A stretch of DNA of 64,000 bases from positions 348,001 through 412,000 of the forward strand of contig JBAHVR010000302.1 of assembly GCA_036898135.1 (NCBI GenBank), read 5' to 3'. Position 1 is the first letter of the stretch. Each line of letters begins with the position of its first letter. The position numbers were made by a program, and so were the translations under genes. Below the pieces are notes generated by a model, which worked only from the letters and a program-made list of their open reading frames with translations, was not told the DNA's origin and did no database searches. Shown here in pieces: positions 20,729-31,674 of this stretch. The stretch is from Oncomelania hupensis (lineage: Eukaryota > Mollusca > Gastropoda > Littorinimorpha > Pomatiopsidae).

Positions 20729-20794
20729 TCTCTCCTCTCTGAAAATCCTTATTGGGAAGAGAGGGGACTATAAACTAATAACTAATAACTAATA
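20729..20794 (+). mobile_element. 66-bp micro-insertion of family W
   Basis: A 13-bp duplication ATAATCATTTTAA flanks it (20716-20728 and 20795-20807). It has the same stem-loop core as 6050-6121, ending GGGACTATAAAC with a TAATAAC-type tail. Confidence 0.85.
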
Positions 20795-20807
20795 ATAATC
20801 ATTTTAA

Positions 20808-21834
20808 CGTTAAAAATAGATTATTTATGATTCCGAATATACCCTTTTAAAACTTATGTCAAGCAGCAGACAAGATGGCAAGCTATCCGAATGTATTCCC
20901 TGACGCATAGCCGAAAAATAAGCATTATTTTTCAAAGTGGCTAATTTTCTTGGCGGTTTCGCTAACTGGTTTCGGCCATGAGTTGCAGCACTTGTTTACC
21001 AAAAATCACCAAAATCGGTCCAGCCGATTTTGAGACAGGTCTATAGTGCAAAACGTCTTTAGCAACAAATTCTCCCAGAGAATTTGACCTTTGAATTAGA
21101 GCAAATATAATGTCATGAAAGGGTGTCCACCTCCCCTAGAATGTCCCTATGAAGTTTGGTTAAAACCCGTTCAGTGGTTCTTAAGATATGCGTGCAACGG
21201 ACCGACCGACCGACATAAAAGTATTTCCAGCTGTTGTTATAATATGAAAAATTGATATTTTCACAGAACAAATGATATCAGGGACGGATTAGTTGGAGGT
21301 GGGGGGGGGGAGAGGAGTGACCCCCTCTCCCCCACCCCTCTGACCAAACTGATCCTCCCCTGGATAGCCTAATATTGTTTTATCGTAATAGCAACTACTA
21401 AATACAATAGTATTTCAACGCTAAAAATATAAATTCTGTTATTTGTGCCCCAGAATATAGATCTATCAGCGTTGTGTGGAATTCGTACGCTCATTAAATA
21501 ATCGTAGACTTTTATGAGGTGAAATTCTGTTGCTGCTATTTATGAATTTCACGGACAAAAAAAACCCACACACACTATTTCTGGAATATTGGTCATGATA
21601 CGGGGTCGTGCGACTATTTTTTAGATTCTTAAGTAAGGTACGATCGCCGTGACGAAGTTTACGTATACAAAAATAGTAATGAACCACTGTATCGAGAGTA
21701 ATGTGTAGAAAGTTGATTTTTGTTAAGAAAGAAAATCTCTCGTGAGCATCATGAACCGGTCCACCTGCAACTCAAGCGAGCATTCATTGCTACGTGTGCC
21801 GCTACCCTAACCCATAATCTGCTAACTGTAGTAG
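20808..21834. other. Downstream of the minus-strand gene; probable 3' UTR and intergenic DNA
   Basis: No coding exon is recognised. A run of G and C at about 21299-21345 and CCGACCGACCGAC at about 21200 look like repeat debris. The 3' UTR of the gene ending at 21835 probably occupies the right part, but no clear poly(A) signal was identified. Confidence 0.4.
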
Positions 21835-22320
21835 CTATTGTGCGTCGGCTTTGATATAATCTATCCTCTGTCTCATCTTCTCCAGCAGCTTCTTCATGAA
21901 GTCGGAGGCGTAGATGTCTTCCAAGTCCTGGATTCGACCCTTCATGTATTCGGACAGGACGCCTTTCTGCGCGCTACCCACTTTGCTGCGGAGTCGTGAC
22001 GGCGCTTGAGAGCGTTGAGAAACCGGCGGAGGCACCTGCGCATCACGCTTCTCTTCTTTCTCCACAAGATACAGCGCCACCTCGCCGATGTGTCTGGAGT
22101 ATTTGTCACACAGCTCGTCGATGATTTCCGTCATGAGGCGGCCTTTAGCTGAGGCAGGCCTAGTCCGCGGCGATACGGGTGGCAGTGTGGTGTTCCCGTT
22201 CTTTTCTTTCCCTGGAATCTGGTACTCTCCTTCAGCGAGCGTCTTCACGTCTTTCAGGTGGTGGACTTGGCCGTACTCCTCAGCCTTGGTTAGTCTTGGT
22301 ACGGTCTTGGATGTCTGGTG
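21835..22320 (-). CDS. Last coding exon of the minus-strand host gene
   Basis: The acceptor TATTGTTGCAG lies just above 22320. The exon encodes 161 residues from HQTSKTVPRLTKAEEYG to RIDYIKADAQ and a stop. It contains two likely helical segments (LMTEIIDELCDKYSRHIGEV and SEYMKGRIQDLEDIYASDFM followed by KKLLEKMRQRID), the most conserved-looking part of the protein, separated by a proline/serine linker. It follows exon 23608-23787 in phase 0. The family is not recognised. The helices could mediate dimerisation or partner binding; that is inference. Confidence 0.8.
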   Translation of the reverse strand, partial: HQTSKTVPRLTKAEEYGQVHHLKDVKTLAEGEYQIPGKEKNGNTTLPPVSPRTRPASAKGRLMTEIIDELCDKYSRHIGEVALYLVEKEEKRDAQVPPPVSQRSQAPSRLRSKVGSAQKGVLSEYMKGRIQDLEDIYASDFMKKLLEKMRQRIDYIKADAQ

Positions 22321-23089
22321 CTGCAACAATACGACAACAACATGGTGTTTCAAAAAACAGCACTTACACAACAGATCGCAGGCGCCATTTACTTCAAGGC
22401 GTGTTTCCCTTACTGCCGTTGTGCAGACTTACGTGACAGTTGATATAGTACCGGTATATCCGTGTAAAACGCAGTGTTATCCTACCACTAGACTGTCAAA
22501 CAGGTCTACGCACATGCTATATAACTAAAAGGAATAGAGAGTCTTTACGCCTGTGGTCGGACTACAAGACCAAAAGAATTTAGAAATATCGATCGGCCAA
22601 ACGGATGTCGTCATAAAGCTAGTTTTGAGAGACAAACATTCACAGACATTCAGAATCAAGTTTGTCGTTCGACATTCACCTTATAACAATTGGAATTCTC
22701 GACTTCGGGTTTGGGATCTTCATTCAGCTGCTTTGGGGCCGGGGAGCTTTAGAAAAGGTAATGCGGAGGTTAGCCTGAGTACGGCAACGACTAAGCTTGC
22801 GGCCACAAATGACAGTCAGGTGACATTGTACTCTTAGACGGTTTCGAGCAATACGACTCCGTAAGTCGACTGTTAACAAAGCCTAGGAAGACTATCCAGA
22901 ACGTAGGCTACACATGCTGGCCGTTGAATCGTTCGTCCATTGGTACTGGGTAAACGAAACCTCGTGGTTATCTTTCATATCCTGCTCTCCTGTACGATGG
23001 TTTACGTTTAGATGACATTATAATATTAATAATAACAATAATAATAATCATACAACAACTACAACAAGAACTACAACAACAACAACAAC

Positions 23090-23159
<70 letters not shown>

Positions 23160-23607
23160 CCGTCATTTAGTTTAAGAGAAAATAGCCCAAAAGTAACAGC
23201 CGGACGGACAGAGTCTAAAACAATAATTCCCCATCTATGACTAGCTCATGAACTAACAAGGACTTCTCCACACTTTCGCCACTTGCTGGTCTGCTGGAAA
23301 TCGATGTAAGGAAATTTTCTTTCCATTAACCACAATGCCACTGGTGTTCTGACACACACAACAGCTTGGCTTTCTTCCTATTGTCGTCCATTGTAAAACC
23401 AACGAATGTGGGCCCGGAAGTTGCGGACGCTTAAAAGTAGAGTAAACTAATCTCTACGCACTAGAGATAACAAGCGGCATTCACTCTTCGCGTTTCGCGT
23501 TGTTAAATCGGCCAATAAAGCGCTCATTTCTCACGGCACATGACGGTTCACTGCGTAAAGGAGGAAACCTTATCTTTACTCTCCCCCATCACCACAGTGA
23601 CGCGTAC
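22321..23607 (-). other. Intron of the minus-strand gene; (AAT)n at 23036-23157
   Basis: Bounded by donor GTACGC (below 23608) and acceptor TTGTTGCAG (above 22320). It contains a 120-bp ACA/AAT-rich microsatellite. No other element is recognised. Confidence 0.65.
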
Positions 23608-23787
23608 CCGTTGCTGAAGTGTGGTGGCCAGGTGTGGGGCGTGCTGCCTGAGGTACTGGAGTCGTTTCTTCAGCTTGCGCTGGCTGACAATGGCGAGGAA
23701 CGCTTTCTTCCACAGCCCTTCTGTCTGGGCGTGTGGTTGCTTACAGCCGTCAATCGCCAAGCACGTCTCGCTGTGAGACCTCAGCAT
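23608..23787 (-). CDS. Internal exon (60 codons) of the minus-strand host gene
   Basis: The acceptor GTGTTTTAG lies above 23787 and the donor is GTACGC. It is phase 0 at both ends. The encoded segment (LRSHSETCLAIDGCKQ ... WKKAFLAIVSQRKLKKRLQY ... QQR) is basic and helical-looking. It joins the repeat-rich exon upstream to the C-terminal exon downstream. Confidence 0.7.
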
Positions 23788-24142
23788 CTAAAACACGTAG
23801 ATATAATAATTATTATCACCCCGTCAGGAAGGCCTACGTCGTTGTTGTAAAATTCCGCACAAAGCAGTTGTCACAGTCTGCAACCTCTCTTTCGGATAAA
23901 AGTAAAAACCGGGGTCTAGTAATTTGCACGTATGAACTTTAAGGATCCAGACGTTCATGTTCTATGGTATTTGAGTGCCCTGCAAGCACAATGCGTCGTG
24001 TTTCCCCTCGTCCTGGATGACGCTGCTCTGAGGTCGCTGTGCTTTCGCTAAAAAGACAACCCGAATTTCACCCGCAAGGTTACAAATATCATCTAATCAT
24101 AACGTTATAACTATCATCGTTGTTATAACATATATTTAGTTG

Positions 24143-24166
24143 TCGTTGTCGTCGTCGTCGTCGTCG

Positions 24167-24250
<84 letters not shown>

Positions 24251-24270
24251 TCGTCGTCGTCATCATCAAC
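24143..24270. repeat. Compound (TCG)n(TCA)n(CAG)n trinucleotide tract in an intron
   Basis: Three adjacent triplet runs, ending with about 12 CAG units at 24212-24248. In the host transcript (minus strand) they read CTG repeats. The tract lies in the intron between 24612 and 23787. Confidence 0.95.
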
Positions 24271-24380
24271 AAGGTCTTTATTATCCTTGCGCATAGACTA
24301 ACTACTGCGATGCCCCCTCCCCCCCATCCTCACCCTTTTCCCTACGAATTATTACTACTACTATTACTTATGATGATCTA

Positions 24381-24575
24381 CTAATGGTGATGATGATGAT
24401 AATGATGATGATGAGGATGATGATGAGGATGATGATGATGATGGTGATGATGATGAGGATGATGATGATGCAAAAGAAGAAGATGATGAGGAGGAGGATG
24501 ATGAGGAGGATGATGATGAGGAGGATGATGAGGAGGAGGATGATGATGAGGAGGATGATGAGGATGATGACGAGA
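24381..24575. repeat. GAT/GAG imperfect trinucleotide tract in an intron
   Basis: About 195 bp of GATGAT and GAGGAT triplets just inside the intron after exon 24612-25796. If the donor at 24611 were skipped, the open frame would run on into a His/Pro-rich tail; the consensus donor argues against that. Confidence 0.95.
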
Positions 24576-24611
24576 TGTATCATGCGCCATCGCTCTATAC
24601 TTGTCTCTCAC

Positions 24612-25796
24612 CTTTCGCTGACTGCTAGACTTCCTGACGGTTCCCATGTCAGCTAGGAGTTGTTCGTCAGTGCGCGGCAGACCAGGAGTGGGCGCTGTAG
24701 TATCATTTCCTTGAAGCGATGCCTGGATATCAACCATCTCCATCTCGTGTGAGCTTTCTGTCTCGCTCTTTTTCTGTCCACGGTCTCTTGTTTTCGTCTG
24801 AGAGATTTTCCCCTTTTCATTTCTGCTGACCGCAGCCGTATGTTTTCCCTTTTTCATCTGGCTTGTAGCAGCCGCGTTCTTGCCACTTTTTGTCTGGCTT
24901 GTAGCTGCCGTAATTTTGCCACTGGCAGCAGACGTCATTTTGCTACTGGCAGCAGACGTAATTTTGCCACTGGCAGCAGACGTCATTTTGCTACTGGCAG
25001 CAGACGTAATTTTGCCACTGGCAGCAGACGTCATTTTGCTACTGGCAGCAGACGTAATTTTGCCACTGGCAGCAGACGTCATTTTGCTACTGGCAGCAGA
25101 CGTAATTTTGCCACTGGCAGCAGACGTAATTTTGCCATTGGCAGCAGGCGTAATTTTGCCACTGGCAGCAGCCGTCATTTTGCCACTAGCAGCAGACGTA
25201 ATTTTGCCACTTTTCGATTGATTGGTAGAAACATCACCCTTGCCAAATTTGGTTTGGCTGTTACCAGGCGTACTTTTGCCGCCTGTGGTAGCAGCAGCCA
25301 CATCCTTTTCATAATATTTCGTTTGCAGTGGCATCGGCTTTGTAGGCGACTTTCGTTTAGATGTCGGTTTAATGTCACTACTCGTTGACTTTGTTGAACT
25401 GTTGCTCGCCACAGATATATCTTTCTGGCTTCTCTCACTCCTTTCAGTAGAATTTCCCGTGCTAGAAGAATTTTCGTATTTCTTCCCGTCGCCATCTAGG
25501 TTTGTCATGATTGAAGGCATTTTCTGATAATTCGATGATTTGGGTTTATCGGTGGAGACAGAGTTTTCTTGAAAAATCGTCGACTCAGACTGTTCTGTCT
25601 TGTTTTCGACGTTTTCAGATATGGTTTCCACGGAATTTGTTCGCGCAGACTGCTCTTTGATATTTATGTCGTCTGCGCCAGTTGTAGAAGTAACAGGGTT
25701 ATTTCCCATTTCATCTGAACTGAGACCTTCCGGGGAGAATCGTTTTTCCAGTGAAGATGAACCCGCAGCGCTTGCAGTCAGATCTGTTCTCGAAGA
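24612..25796 (-). CDS. Large exon (395 codons) of the minus-strand host gene with an internal coding minisatellite
   Basis: The acceptor TATTCTTGCAG lies above 25796 and the donor GTGAGA begins at 24611; both ends are phase 0. The whole gene model is exons 54378-53533, 32178-32001, 26428-26214, 25796-24612, 23787-23608 and 22320-21835, giving 1029 residues. This exon encodes a Ser/Thr/Lys-rich, probably disordered region: a serine-rich acidic start, a basic middle (SKRKSPTKPMP), about 15 repeats of an octapeptide K(I/M)TSAAS(G/S), then KSGKNAAATSQ-type variants, and an acidic stretch (ESSHEMEMVD). No enzymatic domain is seen. The composition suggests a nuclear or cytoskeletal scaffold; that is inference. 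Confidence 0.75.
24907..25200 (-). repeat. Coding minisatellite: 24-bp unit in 48-bp higher-order pairs
   Basis: The unit GCAGCAGACGTAATTTTGCC plus ACTG (24 bp) alternates with a variant carrying GTCATTTTGCTACTG, so pairs of 48 bp repeat several times. Because 24 is a multiple of three, the reading frame is kept and the product alternates KITSAASG and KMTSAASS. The near identity of pairs implies recent unequal exchange. Confidence 0.95.
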
Positions 25797-25815
25797 CTGC
25801 AAGAATAGGCAAGTC

Positions 25816-25879
<64 letters not shown>

Positions 25880-26213
25880 GTTCAGAAAAGGGATTATCAA
25901 TTCATTTCTTTATTTATTTAATCAATTTTATATAGCGCTTTTCCAGCTCAAGAGCTGCTCAAAGCGCTGGTCGATACAGGATCTAACTCAAGCCTCCGAG
26001 ACAACCTTTGGGCGCATAGTCTGAGGCCCAGACGACTGGGCAACCGAAGATGGGGAGAAGGGACCTAGTGCGTTCTGGGTTTATTTGTGTTGCCGGCACT
26101 CACTCGTCTAGGATATAAGCGTCAGGATCTTTAAAGTCCATGCTATGGAATGCCTGCGCGCTAGCACATGAATGAATAAGCTAAACAAATACAAAAGCGG
26201 AGATTAAACCTAC
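25797..26213 (-). other. Intron of the minus-strand gene with (ATT)n and a family Z copy
   Basis: Donor GTAGGT lies just below 26214 and the acceptor above 25796. It contains (ATT)n at 25815-25878 and the Z copy at 25931-26176. Confidence 0.75.
25931..26176 (+). mobile_element. Family Z repeat in a host intron
   Basis: It starts TATAGCGCTTTTCCAGCTCA and carries GATACAGGATCTAACTCAAG and GTCTAGGATATAAGCGTCAG, parallel to 18738-19032. The 3' block is missing. Confidence 0.8.
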
Positions 26214-26428
26214 CCTCTGGCTATTCTTGCGTTGGCGAGCCTCCTGCAGACCAACCAACATCTCCTGCATGACCAGGACCTCCTCCATCTTCTTCCAGCG
26301 GGTCTGCAGTTTGGCGTTGCGCTGGAAGCGTCGCGGGTTCATCACCTGCTTGGCCATCAACGTCTCCTCAGGGAACACCCGCCTCACTAGAAAGTCCAGC
26401 GCCTTCAAACGGACATCCAGCATGGATA
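26214..26428 (-). CDS. Internal exon (215 nt) of the minus-strand host gene
   Basis: The acceptor TTTTGTTGCAG lies above 26428 and the donor is GTAGGT. It needs one base from the previous exon (supplied by exon 32001-32178, which ends phase 1) and ends phase 0. It encodes SMLDVRLKALDFLVRRVF then PEETLMAKQVMNPRRFQRNA and a long helical run ending RQRKNSQR. It is rich in Arg, Lys, Leu and Glu and looks like a coiled or amphipathic helix. It is the most compact, protein-like part of the gene. The piggyBac element lies in the intron just upstream. Confidence 0.8.
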
Positions 26429-26827
26429 CTGCAACAAAAGATGTTATAATTATATTACTAAAAAGCAGTTAATGAACAGCTTGTCCTATTTTTTTGTTTG
26501 TTATGAAGTTTACTTATTGAAGTTTCTAGATCTGCGAGAGCAAGTTTGAAAGAGTAAAGTGAGAATGAATAACCATAGCCGGAACCCTAGGCCTACCTCA
26601 AAAACTATCCTTAACCCATATACGCCTATAGGGTAGAAAAGGGAACACTACATGAATGTATGCCTATTTTTATATACAGTTAAGCACAACCCTAAAGTTT
26701 GGGGTTTACAGTTACAGGGAGACCACTGCGTCAAGGTAAGATGCATTTCGGCATTACTTCCCCTGCATTGTGTTTTTTGCGCCGCCATTTTGAATGACAT
26801 CAAGACTGCAGCGATTTTCTGCTCATC

Positions 26828-29800
26828 ATGGCAAGTCAGAAAAGGTGAGACAATATTTTATTAATGGTCAACATTTTTGATAACAATATATAAGCAAAAT
26901 TGTAGATATATAGCATATCTAGAAACGGTTTTGTCTGTTTTGAATTGTTTTGATTTTGGTATGTTGTAGGACAGGTTAAACTGCTGTACCGAAAAGTACC
27001 CTCTAGGCACGAGAGGGGACAGGTTTTTGCGTTACTGAAGTCTTAGTTATTTTTGTGATTTACGATTTTTTTGCAGGTCGTATAATGTCAATGAGGTGCT
27101 GGATATTCTTGAAGAAGATGGAATGTTCCAAAGAGCTGATGTTTTCATTGAACCACCACCTGTAGATGCACTCACTGACGAAGACAGCGGCGACGAAGAG
27201 GGAGAAGGCCCCAGCATTCAGAACCTAAATGGAAGGCAGCTGTTGTCAGGAGCCACTGCAACCGTGTTTTACCCAGACGGCAAAAGCACTTTTGGAGAAA
27301 CCGATGATGAATCCGAGTCAAATGATGTAAGTAGCTATTTGTTTTCTGTCAGTTTGAAACAGTATCGTTGGTGTTTGAAGACTATGTTATGCAAAGACGT
27401 GTATTTACTATGCCACACAATAGGCCCCTACTGATATGCTGGCATGTTATCTCTCTCTCTCTCTGTATAATTTTTGTTCATTGTAACTATGTTTTTTGCA
27501 GGAATCTGGGACGTCCGATGAAAGCACCTCCTCTGATGAAAGTAGCAGAAGACCTCGAAAGCGAACCCGTAATGCCTCCTCAACCATGCCAGCAAGGAAA
27601 CAACGAAAGAGGTCACTGCCTCCACACAGACCTGAGAAACGATCCTGGAAAAAGGTGGACTTGAATGATCGCCAAAAAAGCCAATTCACTTGGTCATCCG
27701 CCAAAGCTGATGCCTCTCGTTTGCCTACTGAACCTGTGAATCTGTTTGAACTGTTTTTTGATGACGAAGTAATTGACCTTATCACAGAACAAACAAAGGG
27801 CTATGCAGCATCCAAGGGAAACCACTCGTTCAACGTCTCTTGTGATGACATAAGAACCTTCATAGGGATTCTACTCGTTTCTGGATACAGTACAGTGCCA
27901 AGAAAACGAATGTACTGGTCGAAGGACCCCGACATCTGCAATGAAGCTATTTCTGCATCCATGTCCAGAGATCGATTTGAGGAAATCATGCGCTATTTCC
28001 ATGTCAGCGACAACAGTGACCTGGATGCCACTGATAAAATGGCGAAAGTAAGACCTCTGCTCACAATGATCAATGAACGATTTCTGCGGTACTTCCTGAA
28101 GCAGCAAGACTTGAGCATTGACGAGAGCATGATCCCGTACTATGGAAGGCATGGAGCAAAGCAGTTTATTCGAGGCAAACCAATACGGTTTGGGTTCAAG
28201 ATGTGGGTTTTGGCCACACCGCTGGGCTACTGTCACGTGGGGTTTATGGGCTCTGCACAATGGAATTATGGACCCTCACGTTTATTCGGTGGGAACTGCT
28301 AGTAAGTCACCCTATGAATTACTTTAATAAATTTATTTGTTTCGCTCGTTCTGTGTTAAGGGTGGGGTACAGAAATAGATAGAAAAATGGTAAAAGATAC
28401 TGTCACACTAGCTTTCACACGGCTATGAATCATATGTAGTCCAGCCCCTTGATAACAGTTAAAATCACACATTTATTTCTTCTACTCTATACAAGATTCT
28501 CTAAGTACTAATCTAACTTAAAAAGTCTCTTTCAATGCTAATAGTTCGATCGCTGATAGTCTAGGCAGCTGTTATCTCTTCCTCGGGCACTTGCTATAAT
28601 ATTTCATGTAGATTTGGACTACTGTGGTCCGTTTTACAGTTTATGAAGAGTTGGACTACTGTGGTCCTGTTATGATCAGTTTAAGTGCACCTTGGCGTGT
28701 TCACTTAACTGCTAGATGGTGCGTGCGAAGTCCTTCTGTGAGGTAGCTTCTGGTCCACCTTTGTCTTTGTGTAGTTGGGTTCCCTTGCCACGCTGTGGGG
28801 TCTGACAGGGAGTTTTCCTCGGGCACTTCTTTCCGTCTTGTGCGGTAGAGTCTCCTCAACCAAATAGTCGTTTCTGTGGAGTGGGGTGCACATTATAGCT
28901 CGGGATAGCTCGGGATAGCTCGCCTGCTCGTCTGTAATATAAGAGACGAAATTCTGCACAACCCTGAATAATCGGTTTGTGCAGAGCGTCTCACTGAAAG
29001 CCAAGTAGCCCTCAGTGATAGCTCCACATCTCTATACATAAGCGACGACCATTCTGCTACTTCCGGGTTCCACTGGAATCTCACTCTAAATTCCTATACA
29101 TACATAAATATAAATCGTGGCTAACTATACACATACAGAATTAATAATAATATAAACATTCAGTGGTACAGCCACTGGTCTGCAAACATACATATAAGTT
29201 AAACAACAGTGGTTCCGTACGGCATGCAACATGGCGGCGCAACCGGTCGTGTTTCGCCTCGTGGTAGGCTCTTCCACGTGGTCCCGCAAATTCGAATTAA
29301 CAATTCACATTTATGCATAGCAAATTCCACAAACATAATTTCAACAATAATACAAATATATCACGATGAAACAGAAGGGTGTTCATTTACCTGTTTGACA
29401 AGTTCAGGCCCGTGTTGACTAAATAGAATTCTGAGATTCCTAAGTCCTGCTTCCTGGTCTATGAGTGAAGATAGTTCTCTGCTAGCTAAGGAGGTGTTAC
29501 TTCTTCCTCGTCTCACACACGACTGATTCAAACTGTGTTAGGCGCTGACACAGTCAAACTGGCGCGAACCGCTTTGCCTAAGCTATCATTGGGTAAAATG
29601 TTCAGATTCAAAGCTCAAGTGCTGACTCACTTACGCTGTGTGTGGCTCGCTCGCTGTGTGTGGTCTGCTGTGTAATTTACTGACTCTCTACTGGTACAAA
29701 GGCTACACATGGCTAAATAGTCAACAAGCAGAGTTAAAACTAGCCAATTCGTCACAGCTACGTGGTTCAATTTGAACCGTACCAAGGAGCTCAAGGAAAA

Positions 29801-30664
29801 CAAGCTGCTGCTCAGTGTCCTGGAGTTGGAATGGGAGGGTCAGTTGTGATTGATTTGGTGTCTGAGCTCCAGGAGGGTGACGCCTTTCACCTGACATTTG
29901 ACAATCTGTTTACCTCTCTGAAGTTAGTGGATTATATGTCATCCAAAGGAATTGCATGCACTGGTACCATCAGATCCAACAGGGTGGAGGATTGTCCTTT
30001 TATGGACGTCAAAAGCATGCAGAAAACCAAAAGGGGAACTTACGACTACTACACAGACACAGCCAGTAACCTCCTTGTGGTGCGTTGGAACGACAACAGC
30101 ATTGTTAACGTCGTTTCCAACAAAGTGGGCGTTCATCCCACTCGAACAGCCAACCGATGGTCTCGGCAAGACAAAAAAAGAATTGACATCCCACAGCCAG
30201 CTTTGATCAATCACTACAACAAAACAATGGGAGGAGTTGACAGATCTGACCAGAACATTGACAAATATCACACTGGAATCCGCTCCAAGAAATGGTACTG
30301 GTCAATCTTGGCGTACATCATTGATCTGTCGGTACAGCAGGCCTGGCACTTGTATCGAGCCACGTCCACTGGCATGCAGCAGCCCATGGATCTTCTGGCT
30401 ATCCGACGGCAAATAGCCACTGTCTACTTGGCAAGAGCCGCCCAGCCAGGTCGAATTGGACGCCCCCTTGGCCGATGCAGGAGCCTGGACAGGAGAGTAC
30501 CCAAAGCCCTACGCCTGGACGGAAAAGGGCATCTGATCGAGAGGGTCACGAGCAGGGGAAGATGTGCAGCCTGTCAAGGCAAAGCTCAACAGAAATGCAT
30601 CAAATGCAACGTGCGACTCTACACCAAGTGCTTTGCCACATTTCACACCCAAGATGCTGTATGA
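26828..30664 (+). CDS. piggyBac transposase (three exons; third exon interrupted by an insertion)
   Basis: Exons are 26828-26844 (MASQK..), 27077-27326 and 27502-30664; the introns are GTGAG..TTTGCAG and GTAAGT..TTTGCAG. The third exon is split at 28230 by a 1526-bp insertion with a 5-bp duplication; leaving it out, the frame continues and the protein is 632 residues, normal for piggyBac. It cuts and pastes DNA at TTAA. The three catalytic aspartates are visible in SIDESMIPYYG, LTFDNLFTS and MGGVDRSDQN. The C-terminus has a cysteine-rich zinc-binding pattern (CAACQGK..CIKC..CF..FH). The N-terminus is acidic (ALTDEDSGDEEGEG). As it stands the insertion stops translation after 28302, so this copy is probably inactive in protein although all key residues remain. 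A GCCGCCATTTTGAA block just upstream resembles a YY1-type start-site motif. Confidence 0.95.
28231..29756. mobile_element. Solo-LTR-like element, copy X1 (1526 bp)
   Basis: It begins TGTCACG and ends CGTCACA, with a perfect 5-bp target duplication GCTAC (28226-28230 and 29757-29761). TG..CA ends, 5-bp duplications, no long open frame and a length of 1.4-1.5 kb fit a solo LTR of a Gypsy/BEL-type retrotransposon. On the minus strand a TTATATTTATG box (~29105) precedes an AATAAA (~28475), which would be a sensible LTR order. A homologous copy is at 41615-42976. A DNA transposon with short inverted ends is the alternative. Confidence 0.75.
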
Positions 30665-31059
30665 ATGCATCATAAAAACTGAATTGACAGTAGACAGTAC
30701 TTTGAAACCAGCCAGTCACAGAAATGCAGAACTTTCAAGATGACAATATGACTTTTTAACTTAGTTTGTTTGTTGTTTTTAAGTTGTTTGCCTTCATTTC
30801 ATCATTGTTGTTTGAAAATTGCCTTAAAAAGTCTTTGGGGCACTATTGTTTTAGTTAGTTTTAAACAAATTGTTTTTCGGAAAAACTTGTACCCTCTCGC
30901 GCCTAGCGGGTACAAAAGGGAACACCAAGACTTCTTCATCTAAATCAATAAATTTTAAGTTTTCATTCAAATAACAACTTTTCTCGTGTTTTTCTATGTA
31001 TTTCACACACACTTACCATATTTTGGACGAAAAAATGTTTTCAGGCATATATGGGTTAA

Positions 31060-31674
31060 GACTGCAATAGGTTTGGTCCATGAGTTATATAGAGGCCGGT
31101 AGCTTTTACCTCCTTTGAAAGCTTCTGCAAGGGACTCAAACTCACCTCTTTGAGTAGCTTCTCCCCCTGCCTCCCTCCCCCACCCCCGACCCATTCTGAT
31201 GCCTGAACGCATTGAGCTTGACCCTGTGGCATGGAGTTCAGCGCCCTACAACTCATCACCATCATCGGTTTATTCGTAAAGAACAAAGAGTGGTTGGTCA
31301 TGCTATCCCTAAAACTGCAGTTTAAGGCTTAGTCCATGAGTTAAGAGGCAGGTATTAGGTAGCGAGTTTCATCCATAAAGCACAATAGAGCAACGCTGAA
31401 TTTGTTGTGTGTATGGAGTTGTAATGTGCAGATTGGTTGTTTACATTCATGGAGTTATCAGTACAACTTATGTTAATCTGATGAATAAAAATTGATGCAA
31501 CAAATTCATGGAGTATCATTATTGTTCTATATTGCCTTATATCCCGGTTAGAGCGTCACCCACACTAACATCATCACCACCATCGGAAGCAGCAGCAACA
31601 GGAAAGCATCAGCGGAGTGTTCAAGCGTTTGTTTCACTGTCAGCATCGTTCCTATTGAATGGGTCAGTCGACCG
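31060..31674 (-). other. Host intron sequence right of piggyBac; no exon seen
   Basis: It contains micro-insertion V2 at 31456-31503. The rest has no recognised element. Confidence 0.5.
31456..31503 (+). mobile_element. 48-bp micro-insertion of family V
   Basis: An 11-bp duplication ATTCATGGAGT flanks it (31445-31455 and 31504-31514). Its core is the same as at 20277-20330 apart from a few bases. Confidence 0.88.

Larger units (their letters stand above)
26615..31055 (+). mobile_element. Complete piggyBac transposon, inserted in a host intron and carrying a nested solo-LTR-like element
   Basis: TTAA flanks both ends (26611-26614 and 31056-31059). The 13-bp terminal inverted repeats are CCCATATAYGCCT with one transition between ends. 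GGGTA..AAAAGGGAACAC occurs near both ends as a subterminal repeat. Without the 1.5-kb insertion at 28231-29756 the element is about 2.9 kb, typical for the superfamily. It carries one transposase gene with introns, and AATAAA at 30947-30952. It sits in the intron between host exons 32001-32178 and 26214-26428, in opposite orientation to the host gene. Confidence 0.96.

Noticed and set aside
24381..24611. His/Pro-rich C-terminal extension of the large host exon
   Set aside because: It arises only if the consensus donor GTGAGA at 24611 is ignored; the sequence is a GAT/GAG microsatellite and the next exon joins in phase at the donor.
24840..25388. Plus-strand frame of 182 codons with repeated SRRNFATG-like units
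   Set aside because: It is the antisense of the coding minisatellite in the host exon; splice sites and composition support the minus strand.
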